DNA from: Streptomyces minutiscleroticus
GTDB lineage: Bacteria > Actinomycetota > Actinomycetes > Streptomycetales > Streptomycetaceae
Assembly (NCBI RefSeq): GCF_014650875.1
Contig: NZ_BMVU01000019.1
Coordinates: forward strand, 79,336 to 143,335
Reading direction: 5' to 3'
Length of the DNA: 64,000 nucleotides
Made by a program: the position numbers and the translations under genes. Shown here in pieces: positions 44,634-53,280 of the stretch (its first letter is position 1; each line of letters begins with the position of its first letter). The notes beneath the pieces were generated by a model that saw nothing but the letters and a program-made list of their open reading frames with translations, did no database searches and was not told the DNA's origin.

Positions 44634-45413
44634 ATGGTGAGGACAGCCGGCCGGTCCGAGCGCCCGGCCCGGACCAGCGTCTGGTTGGAGGGCAAGGAGC
44701 CCCGGGGCGGCGCGTCGCGCGGCGGGGGCCAGCCCTCCGGCCTCGACCGGGACCTGATCACGCGGACCACCGTGCGGCTGCTGGACGCGGAGGGGCTGGC
44801 GAAGTTCTCCATGCGCCGGCTCGCCGCCGAGCTGAACGTCACCGCGATGTCCCTCTACTGGTACGTGGACACCAAGGACGACCTGCTCGAACTCGCCCTG
44901 GACGCCGCGTTCGGGGAGATGGACCTGCCGGACCCGGACGCCGGCGACGCGGACTGGCGCGACCAGCTGCGCGCGCTCGCCACCGCGTACCGCGGACTGC
45001 TGGTGCGCCACCCGTGGCTGTCGCCGCTCGCCGGGACCTTCCTCAACATCGGCCCGCACTCGCGCGGCTTCTCCTCCGCCGTGCAGCGGGTGGTCCGCAG
45101 GACCGGCCTGCCCGCCCAGGGACAGATGGGGGCGACCTCGGCGGTCTTCCAGTTCGTGTACGGCTTCGGCACGATCGAGGGCCACTTCATCGCACGCTGC
45201 GCGGCGGCCGGCATGACCCAGGAGGCCTACTTCCGCAAGGCGATGTCGTCCGTCGCCGGGGACCCGGACCTGGGCGACGTGGTGCGGCGCTCCGCCGACC
45301 TCATGGCGGCCCGGGGCGGCGACACGGTCGAGGAGATGCGCGAGCGCGACTTCACGTTCGCGCTGGAACTGCTGATCGCGGGCATCGAGGCGATGGTGGA
45401 GCGGGCGGAGTAG
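44634..45413 (+). CDS. TetR-family transcriptional repressor
   Basis: 259 aa. An Arg/Gly-rich 40-residue N-terminal arm, then the TetR HTH (ITRTTVRLLDAEGLAKFSMRRLAAELNVTAMSLYWYVDTKDDLLELALD, read in parts) and an all-helical ligand-binding domain (about 95-255). ATG 44634 follows AGGAAGG by 7-9 nt. The likely target is the double operator at 42671-42706, controlling the MFS pump. Confidence 0.92.
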   Translation: MVRTAGRSERPARTSVWLEGKEPRGGASRGGGQPSGLDRDLITRTTVRLLDAEGLAKFSMRRLAAELNVTAMSLYWYVDTKDDLLELALDAAFGEMDLPDPDAGDADWRDQLRALATAYRGLLVRHPWLSPLAGTFLNIGPHSRGFSSAVQRVVRRTGLPAQGQMGATSAVFQFVYGFGTIEGHFIARCAAAGMTQEAYFRKAMSSVAGDPDLGDVVRRSADLMAARGGDTVEEMRERDFTFALELLIAGIEAMVERAE

Positions 45414-45445
45414 CGCACGGCCGCCGCCCCCGCGGGGCACGGGAA

Positions 45446-45479
45446 GGGCCCGGGGACGGCACGCACCGTCCCCGGGCCC
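45446..45479. terminator. bidirectional terminator hairpin
   Basis: A 14-bp perfect inverted repeat GGGCCCGGGGACGG / CCGTCCCCGGGCCC with a 6-nt loop, between convergent stops at 45413 (+) and 45504 (-). Confidence 0.8.
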
Positions 45480-45503
45480 CGCGGCATCCGCGCGCCCGCG
45501 GCT

Positions 45504-45974
45504 TCAGTCCTCCTGGACCAGCCGCGCCGGGAAGCCGCCGGTCGCCACCGGGCCCCAGCGCTCCGGCGTGATCCGGACGATCGACTTGCCCTGCTTCACC
45601 ATCGCCGCCCGGTACTCGTCCCAGTCGGGGTGCTCCCCCGCGATGTTCCGGTAGTACTCGACCAGCGGTTCCACGGAGTCGGGGCAGTCCAGCACCTCGG
45701 CCGTGCCGTCGATCTGGACCCAGGGCCCGTTCCACTCGTCGCTCAGGACGATCAGGGAGACCCTGGGGTCGCGCTTGGCGTTGCGGGTCTTGGCGCGCTC
45801 GGGGTAGGTGGAGACGACGATACGGCCGGAGTCGTCGACCCCGGCCGTCAGAGGTGAGCCCTGCGGTCCGCCGTCGGCCCGCCGCGTCAGCAGGATCGCG
45901 CGGTGCCGGGGACGGACGAAGTCCAGCAGCTCGTCGAGGGAGACGGTGGTGTTCGTCGCGATGTTCGGTGCCAT
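45504..45974 (-). CDS. PPOX-class flavin/F420-binding protein (pyridoxamine oxidase-like)
   Basis: 156 aa split-beta-barrel protein: HRAILLTRRADGGPQGSPLTAGVDDSGRIVV, then TYPERAKTRNAKRDPRVSLIVL with basic cofactor-phosphate contacts, and WVQIDGTAEVL. It ends VRITPERWGPVATGGFPARL, typical of actinobacterial F420- or FMN-dependent reductases of unknown substrate. Monocistronic. The sequence alone does not tell F420 from FMN. Confidence 0.88.
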   Translation of the reverse strand: MAPNIATNTTVSLDELLDFVRPRHRAILLTRRADGGPQGSPLTAGVDDSGRIVVSTYPERAKTRNAKRDPRVSLIVLSDEWNGPWVQIDGTAEVLDCPDSVEPLVEYYRNIAGEHPDWDEYRAAMVKQGKSIVRITPERWGPVATGGFPARLVQED

Positions 45975-46052
45975 GGCCGCAGCCTAGGCCCTGACCGCGG
46001 CTGTCGCGCGGGGCCCTGGCCGCGGTCGCCGCGCGGGGCCCCGTCCGCGGCG

Positions 46053-46874
46053 TCAGGCCGCCGGCAGCGTGTCCCCCTGCACCGCCTGGATGTCCAGCTC
46101 CACCCGCAGCGTCGTGCCGATGGCGGCGATGCCCGCCTGCACGACCTGGTTGTAGTTCATCGCGAAGTCCTCGCGGCGCAGCTCCGCGGTGGCCTTGAAG
46201 GCCGCGCGGGTGCCGCCCCACGGGTCCGCGCCCGTGCCGAGGTAGGCGAGGTCCAGGTCGACCGGACGGACGACGCCGTGCAGGCTCAGCTCGCCGTGCA
46301 CGGTCCAGCGGTCCGACCCGGCGGGCGACAGGCCCGTCGAGCGGTACGTGATCTCCGGGAACCGCTCCACGTCCAGGAAGTCGTCCGACTTCAGGTGCCC
46401 GTCGCGCATCCCGTTGCCCGTGTCGATCGAGGCCGCCCTGATCACGGCCTCGACCCGCGACTTGGCCACGTCGTCCGGGGCGATCTCGATGAGCCCGGCG
46501 AACTCCGTGAACCGCCCGTGCACGCTGGAGATCCCCAGGTGCTGGGCGACGGCGGCCACGGAGGAGTGCACCGGGTCGATGGTCCACGGTCCGGGCGGCG
46601 GCAGCTCGGTGCCGCCCTGCCGGGCGAGGGTCACGGTGCCGACGTCGGCCCGGCCGCTCGCCGTGACGATCGCGCTGGAGGCGGCGGGCGCGTACCCGAC
46701 CGCCGTGACGATCACCGTGTACGCGCCGGGCGCGAGCGGGTTCGCGTCGCGCACGACGCCCTCGGCGTCGGCCTCGGCGCGCAGCACCTGCGCACCGGTC
46801 ATGTCGGTCACCGTGACGACCGCGTGCGACACGGCCCACCCGTCCCGCGTGCGAATCCGTGCGGTCAGTCCCAT
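46053..46874 (-). CDS. YceI-domain protein with N-terminal carboxypeptidase-regulatory-like domain
   Basis: 273 aa. An N-terminal beta-sandwich (GLTARIRTRDGWAVSHAVVTVTD to VTASGRADVGTVTLA, 1-85) of the carboxypeptidase-regulatory type is followed by a YceI lipocalin-like domain (GPWTIDPVHSSVAAVAQHLG to MNYNQVVQAGIAAIGTTLRVELD), which binds polyisoprenoids in characterised members. No signal peptide is visible, unlike E. coli YceI. It starts 87 bp after the MFS-fusion gene, which carries the same domain type at its C-terminus. ATG 46874 follows AAGGAGA. Confidence 0.88.
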   Translation of the reverse strand: MGLTARIRTRDGWAVSHAVVTVTDMTGAQVLRAEADAEGVVRDANPLAPGAYTVIVTAVGYAPAASSAIVTASGRADVGTVTLARQGGTELPPPGPWTIDPVHSSVAAVAQHLGISSVHGRFTEFAGLIEIAPDDVAKSRVEAVIRAASIDTGNGMRDGHLKSDDFLDVERFPEITYRSTGLSPAGSDRWTVHGELSLHGVVRPVDLDLAYLGTGADPWGGTRAAFKATAELRREDFAMNYNQVVQAGIAAIGTTLRVELDIQAVQGDTLPAA

Positions 46875-46906
46875 CCCGTTTTCTCCTTGCTGATGATCAA
46901 AAGAGA

Positions 46907-46953
46907 CCGGCCCGCGGAGCGCGCCTCCGCTCAGGACGCGCTCCACGGGCCGG
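46907..46953 (-). terminator. intra-operon hairpin between MFS and YceI genes
   Basis: Arms of 17 bp with one mismatch (CCGGCCCGCGGAGCGCG type) and a 13-nt loop, 8 bp after the MFS stop. It may terminate or attenuate transcription into the YceI gene. Confidence 0.6.
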
Positions 46954-46960
46954 GGCCGTA

Positions 46961-49519
46961 CTACTCGCCGGGGTGGGCGAGCTCGATGTCGTGGCCGTCC
47001 ACACCGTGGCCGCCCACGGTGACCGAGGTGGCCACCGGCGGGTAGCCGGTCGCGATGACGGTGTACTCGCCGCCGTCCAGGTCGGCGAAGGCGTACGCGC
47101 CGTCCTCACCGGTGGTGGCGGTGCCGACCACGTTGCCCGCCGCGTCGACGAGCGTCACGCGGGCGTCGGCGAGGGGGCCGTGCGGCGCCCGGACGACGCC
47201 CTGGACCTGGGCCCCCGCGTGCAGCGCGACCTCGATCGCGGTGACGCCGGTGCCGCCCACCTCGACGGGCAGGGCCTGCGGACGGTGCCCGGCGGCGTTC
47301 ACCGCGACGGTCACCGTGCCCGGCACCAGCTCGGCGAAGACGAACTCGCCCTTCTCACCGGTGGCCCCGGTGGCCAGCACGTCGCCGCGCACGTCTGTCA
47401 CGATCACCATGGCGCCCGCCACCGGCTCGCCGGTCTCGGCGTCGCGCACCACGCCGCTCAGGCCGCTGGTGCCGCTGAGCAGGATGTCGTACGCCACCGG
47501 CTCGTCGCCGACGACGATCGTCGAGGCCTGCGGCTGGAAGCCGTCGGCGGAGGCGATCAGGACGTACGAGCCCGTGCCCGGCGCGTCCACCGTGTAGGCG
47601 CCGTCGGCCTGCGCGACCGAGCGGCCGAGCTGCCGGCCCGCCAGCGAGATCAGCGTCACCGCGGCCCGCGGGACGGGCGCGCTCTCGGCGCCGCGCACGA
47701 AGCCGTGCACCGGGATGCCGCCGGAGGCCGGCTGCTGCTCGGACGGGGCCGCCGAGGCGACCGCGGCCAGGCGCTGCGTGCCCTCGGGGCCGGGCTGGGC
47801 GACGGAGGCCGCCACGGCCGGCACCTTCTCCTCGTTCTGCGCGGGACCCTGCGCCGCGGCCGGGGCCCCGGCGGGGGAGGGCGTCCCGGCGGCCGCCTCG
47901 GCGGCCTGGGCCAGGGCACCGCTGGTGCGCAGCGGGACCTCCTTGATGAAGACCGTCACCAGGAAGGCGAGGAAGGCGATCGGCGCGACGTACAGGAAGA
48001 TGTCGGCGATGCCGTGCCCGTAGGCGCTCTCCAGCCACTCACGGATGCCCGGGGGCAGCATGTCCATGTCCGGGATCGAGCCGCCGCCGGCGGCCTTCGC
48101 GGCCGCCGCCTGCTCCTGCGGGCTGAGCTGCCCGATGGTGTCCGCGGCGTAGTGGCTGATCCGGGTGGACATCACGGAGCCGAGCACCGAGACGCCCACC
48201 GCGCCGCCGAGGGACCGGAAGAAGGTCACGACGGAGGACGCGGCACCCAGGTCGCTGGGGGCCACCTGGTTCTGCGTGCAGAGCACCAGGTTCTGCATCA
48301 TCATGCCGACGCCGAGGCCCATGAGGGCCATGAAGATCGCGATGTGCCAGTACGGGGTGTCGTACCGCATGGTCGACAGCAGGCCCAGGCCCGCCGTCAG
48401 CAGCACGCCGCCGGCCAGCAGCCACGCCTTCCACTTGCCGGTCTTGGTGATGATCTGGCCGGAGACCGTGGAGGAGACGAAGAGACCGCCGATCATCGGG
48501 ATGGTCATGACGCCCGACATGGTCGGGGACTTGTCCCGGGCCAGCTGGAAGTACTGGCTGAAGTAGACGGTGCCCGCGAACATCGCGATACCGACGAACA
48601 GCGAGGCGATCGACGCCAGCGTGATGGTGCGGTTCCTGAACAGGCGCAGCGGGATGATCGGCTCGTCGGCCTTCGTCTCGACGAGGCAGAAGACCAGGGC
48701 GAGGACGATCGCGCCGCCGACCATGACGGCCGTCTGCCAGGACATCCAGTCGTACTTGTCGTCGGCGAAGGTGACCCAGATCAGCAGCAGGCAGACGGCC
48801 GCGGTGATGAAGAAGGCACCGGCCCAGTCGACCTTGACCTTGCGCTTGCTCTGCGGCAGGTGCAGCGTCTTCTGCAGCACGACCAGGGCGATCAGCGCGA
48901 AGGGCACGCCGACGTAGAGGCACCAGCGCCAGCCGAGCCAGCTGGTGTCGGTGATGACACCGCCGAGCAGCGGGCCGCCGACGGTCGCGACGGCGAAGGT
49001 CGCGCCTATGTAGCCGGAGTACCGGCCGCGCTCGCGCGGGGAGATCATCGCGGCCATGACGATCTGCGCCAGGGCCGACAGGCCGCCGGCGCCGATGCCC
49101 TGGATGGCACGCGCGGTGATCAGCATCGCCGGGTTCTGCGCCAGGCCCGCGACGACGGAGCCGATGACGTAGACGACCAGGCCCGTCTGGACCAGGGCCT
49201 TCTTGTCGAGCAGGTCGGCGAGCTTGCCCCACAGGGGGGTGGAGGCGGTCATCGCCAGCAGAGAGGCGGTGACGACCCAGGTGTAGGCGCTCTGACCGCC
49301 GCCGAGGTCGCCGACGATCTCGGGCAGGGCGTTGGTGACGATCGTCGACGACAGGATGGCGGCGAACATGCCGAGCAGCAGCCCGGAGAGCGCCTCCATG
49401 ATCTGCCGGTGCGTCATCGGCGCGCCGTCGGAGGTTCCCCCTCCGTGCTTGGCGTGAGAGCCCCGCACACCGGATGGTGTGGTCGTTGCCATGGGGTTCC
49501 TTTTCTTGTGGTGCGTCAT
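46961..49519 (-). CDS. DHA2 MFS transporter fused to C-terminal carboxypeptidase-regulatory-like repeats
   Basis: 852 aa. Residues about 35-540 are a 14-helix DHA2 exporter (STIVTNALPEIVGDLGG; motif A GKLADLLDKKALV; motif C ATVGGPLLGGVIT). A Pro/Ala linker (545-610) is followed by three beta-sandwich domains with the carboxypeptidase-regulatory pattern: PVHGFVRGAES, LSGVVRDAETGEPVAGAMVIV and VQGVVRAPHGPLADARVTLVD, each closing with a GxYxV/GEY strand. The end is exposed after helix 14, a cytoplasmic side if the count is right. ATG 49519 overlaps the MarR stop (ATGA); ATG 49492, with AAGGAA upstream, is an alternative. Confidence 0.9.
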   Translation of the reverse strand: MTHHKKRNPMATTTPSGVRGSHAKHGGGTSDGAPMTHRQIMEALSGLLLGMFAAILSSTIVTNALPEIVGDLGGGQSAYTWVVTASLLAMTASTPLWGKLADLLDKKALVQTGLVVYVIGSVVAGLAQNPAMLITARAIQGIGAGGLSALAQIVMAAMISPRERGRYSGYIGATFAVATVGGPLLGGVITDTSWLGWRWCLYVGVPFALIALVVLQKTLHLPQSKRKVKVDWAGAFFITAAVCLLLIWVTFADDKYDWMSWQTAVMVGGAIVLALVFCLVETKADEPIIPLRLFRNRTITLASIASLFVGIAMFAGTVYFSQYFQLARDKSPTMSGVMTIPMIGGLFVSSTVSGQIITKTGKWKAWLLAGGVLLTAGLGLLSTMRYDTPYWHIAIFMALMGLGVGMMMQNLVLCTQNQVAPSDLGAASSVVTFFRSLGGAVGVSVLGSVMSTRISHYAADTIGQLSPQEQAAAAKAAGGGSIPDMDMLPPGIREWLESAYGHGIADIFLYVAPIAFLAFLVTVFIKEVPLRTSGALAQAAEAAAGTPSPAGAPAAAQGPAQNEEKVPAVAASVAQPGPEGTQRLAAVASAAPSEQQPASGGIPVHGFVRGAESAPVPRAAVTLISLAGRQLGRSVAQADGAYTVDAPGTGSYVLIASADGFQPQASTIVVGDEPVAYDILLSGTSGLSGVVRDAETGEPVAGAMVIVTDVRGDVLATGATGEKGEFVFAELVPGTVTVAVNAAGHRPQALPVEVGGTGVTAIEVALHAGAQVQGVVRAPHGPLADARVTLVDAAGNVVGTATTGEDGAYAFADLDGGEYTVIATGYPPVATSVTVGGHGVDGHDIELAHPGE

Positions 49520-49998
49520 GAGGGTGTACGGGTGGTCTGTTCTGCGGAGGCGGGCGGCCGGGCCGTGGCGCGGCAGTCCCCGAAGCTGGACCGCAGCCGG
49601 TTCATGAGCTGGATCAGCTGGCCGACCTCGGCGTCGGTCCAGTCGCTCAGCCGCTGCGTGAGCAGTTCCGTGGAGCGCCGGGACAGCTCGTCGAGCTGTT
49701 CCTGGCCCGCGGCGGTCAGGCGCAGAATGCGCGAGCGCTTGTCGGCGGGGTCGGGGGACCGGTCGATCCAGCCCCGCTCGGCGACGTGGGCGACGTGCCG
49801 GCTGGTCACCGACATGTCCACGGCCAGCAGCTCGGCGAGCCTGCTCATCCGCATGTCCCCGTGCCGGCCCAGCAGCGTCAGTACGGCGGCGGATCCGGCC
49901 GGACAGTCCTGCGGCATGATCCGCGCCAGCTCGCGCTTGACGGCTCCGATGGCACTGAGCTGACGAGCCAACTCCTCGAACTGGCGCTGCTCGGCCAT
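49516..49998 (-). CDS. MarR-family transcriptional regulator
   Basis: 160 aa winged-helix regulator. The HTH region GDMRMSRLAELLAVDMSVTSRHVAHV and the wing WIDRSPDPADKRSRILRLTAAG are clear, with helical dimerisation ends. ATG 49998 follows GGGAGGTGTG. It overlaps the MFS-fusion gene, so it probably represses its own operon through the two TTGCY-N3-GGCAA palindromes at 50020-50061. Ligand unknown, probably a pump substrate. Confidence 0.94.
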   Translation of the reverse strand: MAEQRQFEELARQLSAIGAVKRELARIMPQDCPAGSAAVLTLLGRHGDMRMSRLAELLAVDMSVTSRHVAHVAERGWIDRSPDPADKRSRILRLTAAGQEQLDELSRRSTELLTQRLSDWTDAEVGQLIQLMNRLRSSFGDCRATARPPASAEQTTRTPS

Positions 49999-50019
49999 CA
50001 CACCTCCCGAGATTTTTTG

Positions 50020-50061
50020 TTGCTTAGGGCAACCATAGAAACAGTTGGTTGCCACAGGCAA
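50020..50061 (-). promoter_or_regulatory. marR-MFS promoter with two operator palindromes
   Basis: TTGCTTAGGGCAA (50020-50032) and TTGCCACAGGCAA (50049-50061) share TTGC-N5-GCAA; the second is a perfect 5-3-5 palindrome. Read on the minus strand, TTGCCT and TATGGT, 18 nt apart, form a vegetative-type -35/-10 pair overlapped by both sites. This is the expected layout for MarR autorepression. Confidence 0.75.
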
Positions 50062-50388
50062 ACGAAATGAGGGGGGTGCGCCGCAAAAACTTGTTAAAGG
50101 CAAGCATTGGCGAACGTAAACCCGCAGGTGGGAGGGGGGAAGTGGATGGCGGGCGCGAGGGAGGAGAGTCTTTGTCCTGTTCGGCTCCTCTCTGTCGGCA
50201 TCCTCCTGTCTCCGGTGCGACCGTCCGGATCGGACCCCGCTCGCACCCGTACACGAGCGATGCCCCGCGACCGCGGCGGGCCGTACCGGAACGAGCCGGT
50301 CACCGGCCCCCATTCCCCCCAAGTGCCCAAGCGGCGAAGGGCAACCCGCGCTTGGGCCGGCGCGGCTGATTCGCTAGGGTCTCGGCTC

Positions 50389-50592
50389 ATGGCACACACC
50401 CCCCAGGGCCCCGAGGGCAACTACGACCCCGCGGGCAGCACCCAGATGTTCCGGGCCTTCGTCGACGAGGAGCCGCAGGGCCGCCGTCAGCAGGCCCCCT
50501 CCGGGTCGTCCGGCCCGCGCGTCGGCCTGATCCTCGGCGTGGTGGTCGTCGTGGCCGTCCTGGCCGCGGTGGCCTGGCTGGCGCTGAAGTAG
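50389..50592 (+). CDS. small single-pass membrane protein
   Basis: 67 aa. A cytoplasmic part (MAHTPQGPEGNYDPAGSTQM, then FRAFVDEEPQ) and one C-terminal helix (VGLILGVVVVVAVLAAVAWL) ending in ALK, a tail-anchor-like topology. The start is 389 nt from the divergent marR gene and lacks a strong ribosome-binding site; CTAGGGT about 11 nt upstream of the ATG could be a -10 for a leaderless message. No function can be assigned. Confidence 0.7.
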   Translation: MAHTPQGPEGNYDPAGSTQMFRAFVDEEPQGRRQQAPSGSSGPRVGLILGVVVVVAVLAAVAWLALK

Positions 50593-51004
50593 TCCGCGGC
50601 CCGGTCCGCCGGGCACCGCGTGACCGTCCGGCCCCCGTCCCCGTACGGGCGGGCCGGGCGCCGTCGCCTCCTCCCGGCCGGACGCCGAGGCTCCGGTCGG
50701 CCTCCCGCGCGCCCGCTCCGGGGCGGCCGCGTCCGGGCGCACCGGGCCCGCGCGGGTGCTCATCGGTGATCAGTGACCGGTGATCGCCGGGGACCGGTCC
50801 TCCGGCCGCCGGGGCGGTCGGCACGCCCGGCCGTGCGGAACGGCCGGTGCGGCGCGGGAGCGTGCGTACGGCGTCGGCGGTACGCGGGTCCGCCCGCCGC
50901 CGGGGGGTACGGCGGCACGCGGCACGACGGCTCGGAAGCCGGTGGCCACTTCGCGCGGGGAAGAGGTCCCCGCCCGCGGTACCCGTACCGGCTCCGGTGC
51001 CGGC
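50593..51004. other. 412-bp gene-free region between convergent genes
   Basis: Very G/C-rich. I see no credible gene and no long perfect hairpin; short inverted repeats near 50630-50665 (GGCCCCCGT / ACGGGCGGG) may act as terminators. Confidence 0.4.
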
Positions 51005-51889
51005 TCAGTCGGAGATGAGGCCCTCGCGGAGCTGGGCCAGCGTCCGGGTGAGCAGCCGGGAGACGTGCATCTGCGAGATGCCGACCTCCTCGCCGATCTG
51101 CGACTGGGTCATGTTCGCGAAGAAGCGCAGCATGATGATCCGGCGCTCGCGCGGCGGCAGCTTGGCCAGCAGGGGCTTGAGCGACTCGCGGTACTCGACC
51201 CCCTCGAGGGCGGTGTCCTCGTAGCCGAGGCGGTCGGCCAGCGAGCCCTCGCCGCCGTCGTCCTCGGGCGTGGGTGAGTCCAGGGACGAGGCCGTGTACG
51301 CGTTGCCGACGGCGAGGCCGTCGACCACGTCCTCCTCCGAGACGCCCAGCACGGAGGCCAGCTCGCTCACCGTCGGCGAGCGGTCCAGCTTCTGCGAGAG
51401 CTCGTCGCTGGCCTTGGTGAGGGCCAGGCGCAGTTCCTGCAGCCGGCGCGGGACGCGCACCGACCACGAGGTGTCGCGGAAGAAGCGCTTGATCTCGCCC
51501 ACGACGGTCGGCATGGCGAACGTCGGGAACTCCACGCCGCGTTCGCAGTCGAAGCGGTCGATCGCCTTGATCAGGCCGATGGTGCCGACCTGGACGATGT
51601 CCTCCATCGGCTCGTTGCGGCTGCGGAAGCGGGCGGCGGCGTACCGCACCAGCGGCAGGTTGAGCTCGATGAGGGTGTCGCGTACGTAGACACGCTCCGG
51701 GCTGTCCTCGCCGAGGGCGGCGAGCCGCTGGAACAGGGAGCGGGACAGGGTGCGGGTGTCGAGGGCTTCCGAGGTCGGGAGGTCCGGGGCCTGCGGGGCC
51801 GGAAGGGCCGGAACGTCGTGAAGCGCGTCGGGCGCGGACTCGCTCTTCGTGAGCGTGAGCACCTTCGAGCTGCCCTGATCTGCGGACAT
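51005..51889 (-). CDS. sigN: SigB/SigF-type RNA polymerase sigma factor, SigN-like
   Basis: 294 aa. SigB-family sigma: region 2 (LPLVRYAAARFRSRNEPMEDIVQVG, GLIKAIDRFD, FPTFAMPTVVGEIKRFFRD), region 3 (RLALTKASDELSQKLDRSPT) and region 4 (LPPRERRIIMLRFFANMTQSQIGEEVGISQMHVSRLL). It lies just downstream of a sigF-like gene on the same strand, as sigN (SCO4034) and sigF (SCO4035) do in S. coelicolor; the symbol rests on that. ATG 51889 follows AGGGGGTGG. A SigB-type promoter sits about 70-95 bp upstream, so it may drive itself. Confidence 0.85.
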   Translation of the reverse strand: MSADQGSSKVLTLTKSESAPDALHDVPALPAPQAPDLPTSEALDTRTLSRSLFQRLAALGEDSPERVYVRDTLIELNLPLVRYAAARFRSRNEPMEDIVQVGTIGLIKAIDRFDCERGVEFPTFAMPTVVGEIKRFFRDTSWSVRVPRRLQELRLALTKASDELSQKLDRSPTVSELASVLGVSEEDVVDGLAVGNAYTASSLDSPTPEDDGGEGSLADRLGYEDTALEGVEYRESLKPLLAKLPPRERRIIMLRFFANMTQSQIGEEVGISQMHVSRLLTRTLAQLREGLISD

Positions 51890-51958
51890 GCCACCCCCTT
51901 GAGGTCGCGGACGGTCGCGGCTGACGCTTCCGTCTGAGGAGAACGCAGCCTCCACCTG

Positions 51959-51985
51959 AATACCGGAGGCGGGGCTGCGGCAAAC
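51959..51985 (-). promoter_or_regulatory. SigB-type promoter of sigN
   Basis: On the minus strand GTTTGC (51985-51980) and GGTATT (51964-51959) are separated by 15 nt, matching the GTTT-N14-16-GGGTAT pattern of the SigB-like sigma factors. Predicted start of transcription about 60 nt before the sigN ATG. Confidence 0.6.
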
Positions 51986-52002
51986 GCTCTTCACGCAGAA
52001 TG

Positions 52003-52041
52003 TCACATGTCGGCAACACGCTGTAGTGACATGTCGACATG
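52003..52041 (-). promoter_or_regulatory. CGACATGT(C/G)A repeats upstream of sigN
   Basis: Minus-strand motif CGACATGTCA at 52036-52027 and CGACATGTGA at 52012-52003, 24 bp apart and just upstream of the SigB-type promoter. The first extends into a perfect 12-bp palindrome CATGTCGACATG (52030-52041). An identical CGACATGTCA is found before the nepA-like gene (23729). Confidence 0.55.
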
Positions 52042-52135
52042 CGAGACGTGAATCGGCCCAGCCCAGAAGGGGTCTGACGGTTCGTCGGCCAAAGGAGGGC
52101 GTTGGAAAGGCCGGAAGTCGATTCGCTCGTTCCGG

Positions 52136-52999
52136 TTACGCGTCGATCCTGTTTGCGGACCTCAGACGCGCGAAACTCCTGGCCAGGAGTCTGGACACAT
52201 GCATCTGGGACACCCCCAGTTCGGCGCTGATCTGAGACTGCGTGAGGTTGCTGTAGTAGCGCAGCAGCAGGATGCGCTGCTCCCGCTCGGGGAGCTGGAC
52301 GAGGAGGTGGCGGACGAGGTCCCGGTGCTCCACCCCGTCCAGGGCCGGGTCCTCGTAGCCGAGCCGGTCGAGCAGCCCCGGCAGTCCGTCGCCCTCCTGG
52401 GCCGCCTCCAGGGAGGTCGCGTGGTAGGAGCGGCCGGCTTCGATGCAGGCCAGGACCTCGTCCTCGGTGATGCGCAGCCGCTCGGCGATCTCGGCGGTGG
52501 TGGGCGAGCGCCCGAAGGCCGTGGTCAGGTCCTCGGTGGCGCTGGTCACCTGCACCCACAGCTCGTGCAGCCGGCGCGGCACGTGGACCGTGCGGACGTT
52601 GTCGCGGAAGTAGCGCTTGATCTCGCCGACGACCGTGGGCATCGCGAAGGTCGGGAACTGCACGCCGCGGTCCGGGTCGAAGCGGTCGATCGCGTTGATG
52701 AGGCCGATGGTGCCGACCTGGACGACGTCCTCCATCGGCTCGTTGCGGCTGCGGAAGCGGGCGGCGGCGTACCGCACGAGCGGCAGGTTGGCCTCGATGA
52801 GCGCGCCGCGCACCCGGCCGTGCTCGGGGGTGCCCGGTTCGAGCTCCTTGAGCTGGCCGAACAGGACCTGGGTGAGGGCCCTGGTGTCCGCGCCGCGGCG
52901 CCGCTGCGGGGCCGCCTGCTCCCGGGGCTGCTCCGCGGAGTCCTGGGACGCCGTCGGCTGCTCCTGGGGCGGGGCTTGAGGCGCGGTACTGGCCGGCAC
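52136..52999 (-). CDS. sigF: sporulation RNA polymerase sigma factor SigF
   Basis: 287 aa SigB-family sigma. A Pro/Gln-rich start (VPASTAPQAPPQEQPTASQD), region 2 (LPLVRYAAARFRSRNEPMEDVVQVG, FPTFAMPTVVGEIKRYFRD), region 3 (TSATEDLTTAFGRSPTTAEI) and region 4 (LPEREQRILLLRYYSNLTQSQISAELGVSQMHVSRLL). GTG 52999 has GGTGGAG 6 nt upstream and gives the length known for SigF; ATG 53029 adds ten residues. In S. coelicolor it acts late in spore maturation. It sits directly upstream of sigN with a 246-bp gap containing the sigN promoter. Confidence 0.88.
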   Translation of the reverse strand: MPASTAPQAPPQEQPTASQDSAEQPREQAAPQRRRGADTRALTQVLFGQLKELEPGTPEHGRVRGALIEANLPLVRYAAARFRSRNEPMEDVVQVGTIGLINAIDRFDPDRGVQFPTFAMPTVVGEIKRYFRDNVRTVHVPRRLHELWVQVTSATEDLTTAFGRSPTTAEIAERLRITEDEVLACIEAGRSYHATSLEAAQEGDGLPGLLDRLGYEDPALDGVEHRDLVRHLLVQLPEREQRILLLRYYSNLTQSQISAELGVSQMHVSRLLARSFARLRSANRIDA

Positions 53000-53213
53000 G
53001 GACAACTCCACCTCATTGCACAGATCCATTAAATTCCGTCAAAAGCGGTCATAGCATCACAAGACAGTGCGTTGTGTGCAAGCACCTCATAACCCCGTGT
53101 TGTCGGCGGAGTTGCGGCCCGGCGGCGGCCGGGGTACGGATCGGCCGCGTGGCGGGCCCGGACACGGCGCACGGCGGGCCCGGGCACACCGCGCCGCGGC
53201 CCCGGACGCACGG

Positions 53214-53244
53214 GAGCCCCGCACCGTCCTGCGGTGCGGGGCTC
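53214..53244 (-). terminator. terminator hairpin downstream of the Dabb gene
   Basis: A 13-bp inverted repeat GAGCCCCGCACCG / CGGTGCGGGGCTC with a 5-nt loop, 36 bp after the stop at 53281. Confidence 0.75.
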
Positions 53245-53280
53245 GGTGTCCGCGGGGGCCGGCCGGGCCCGGGCGGGCGG

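Noticed and set aside
46859..49963. Plus-strand open frame of 1034 codons opposite the MFS-fusion and marR genes
   Set aside because: Same antisense effect; His/Asp/Arg-rich low-complexity translation, while the minus strand gives a clear 14-helix transporter.
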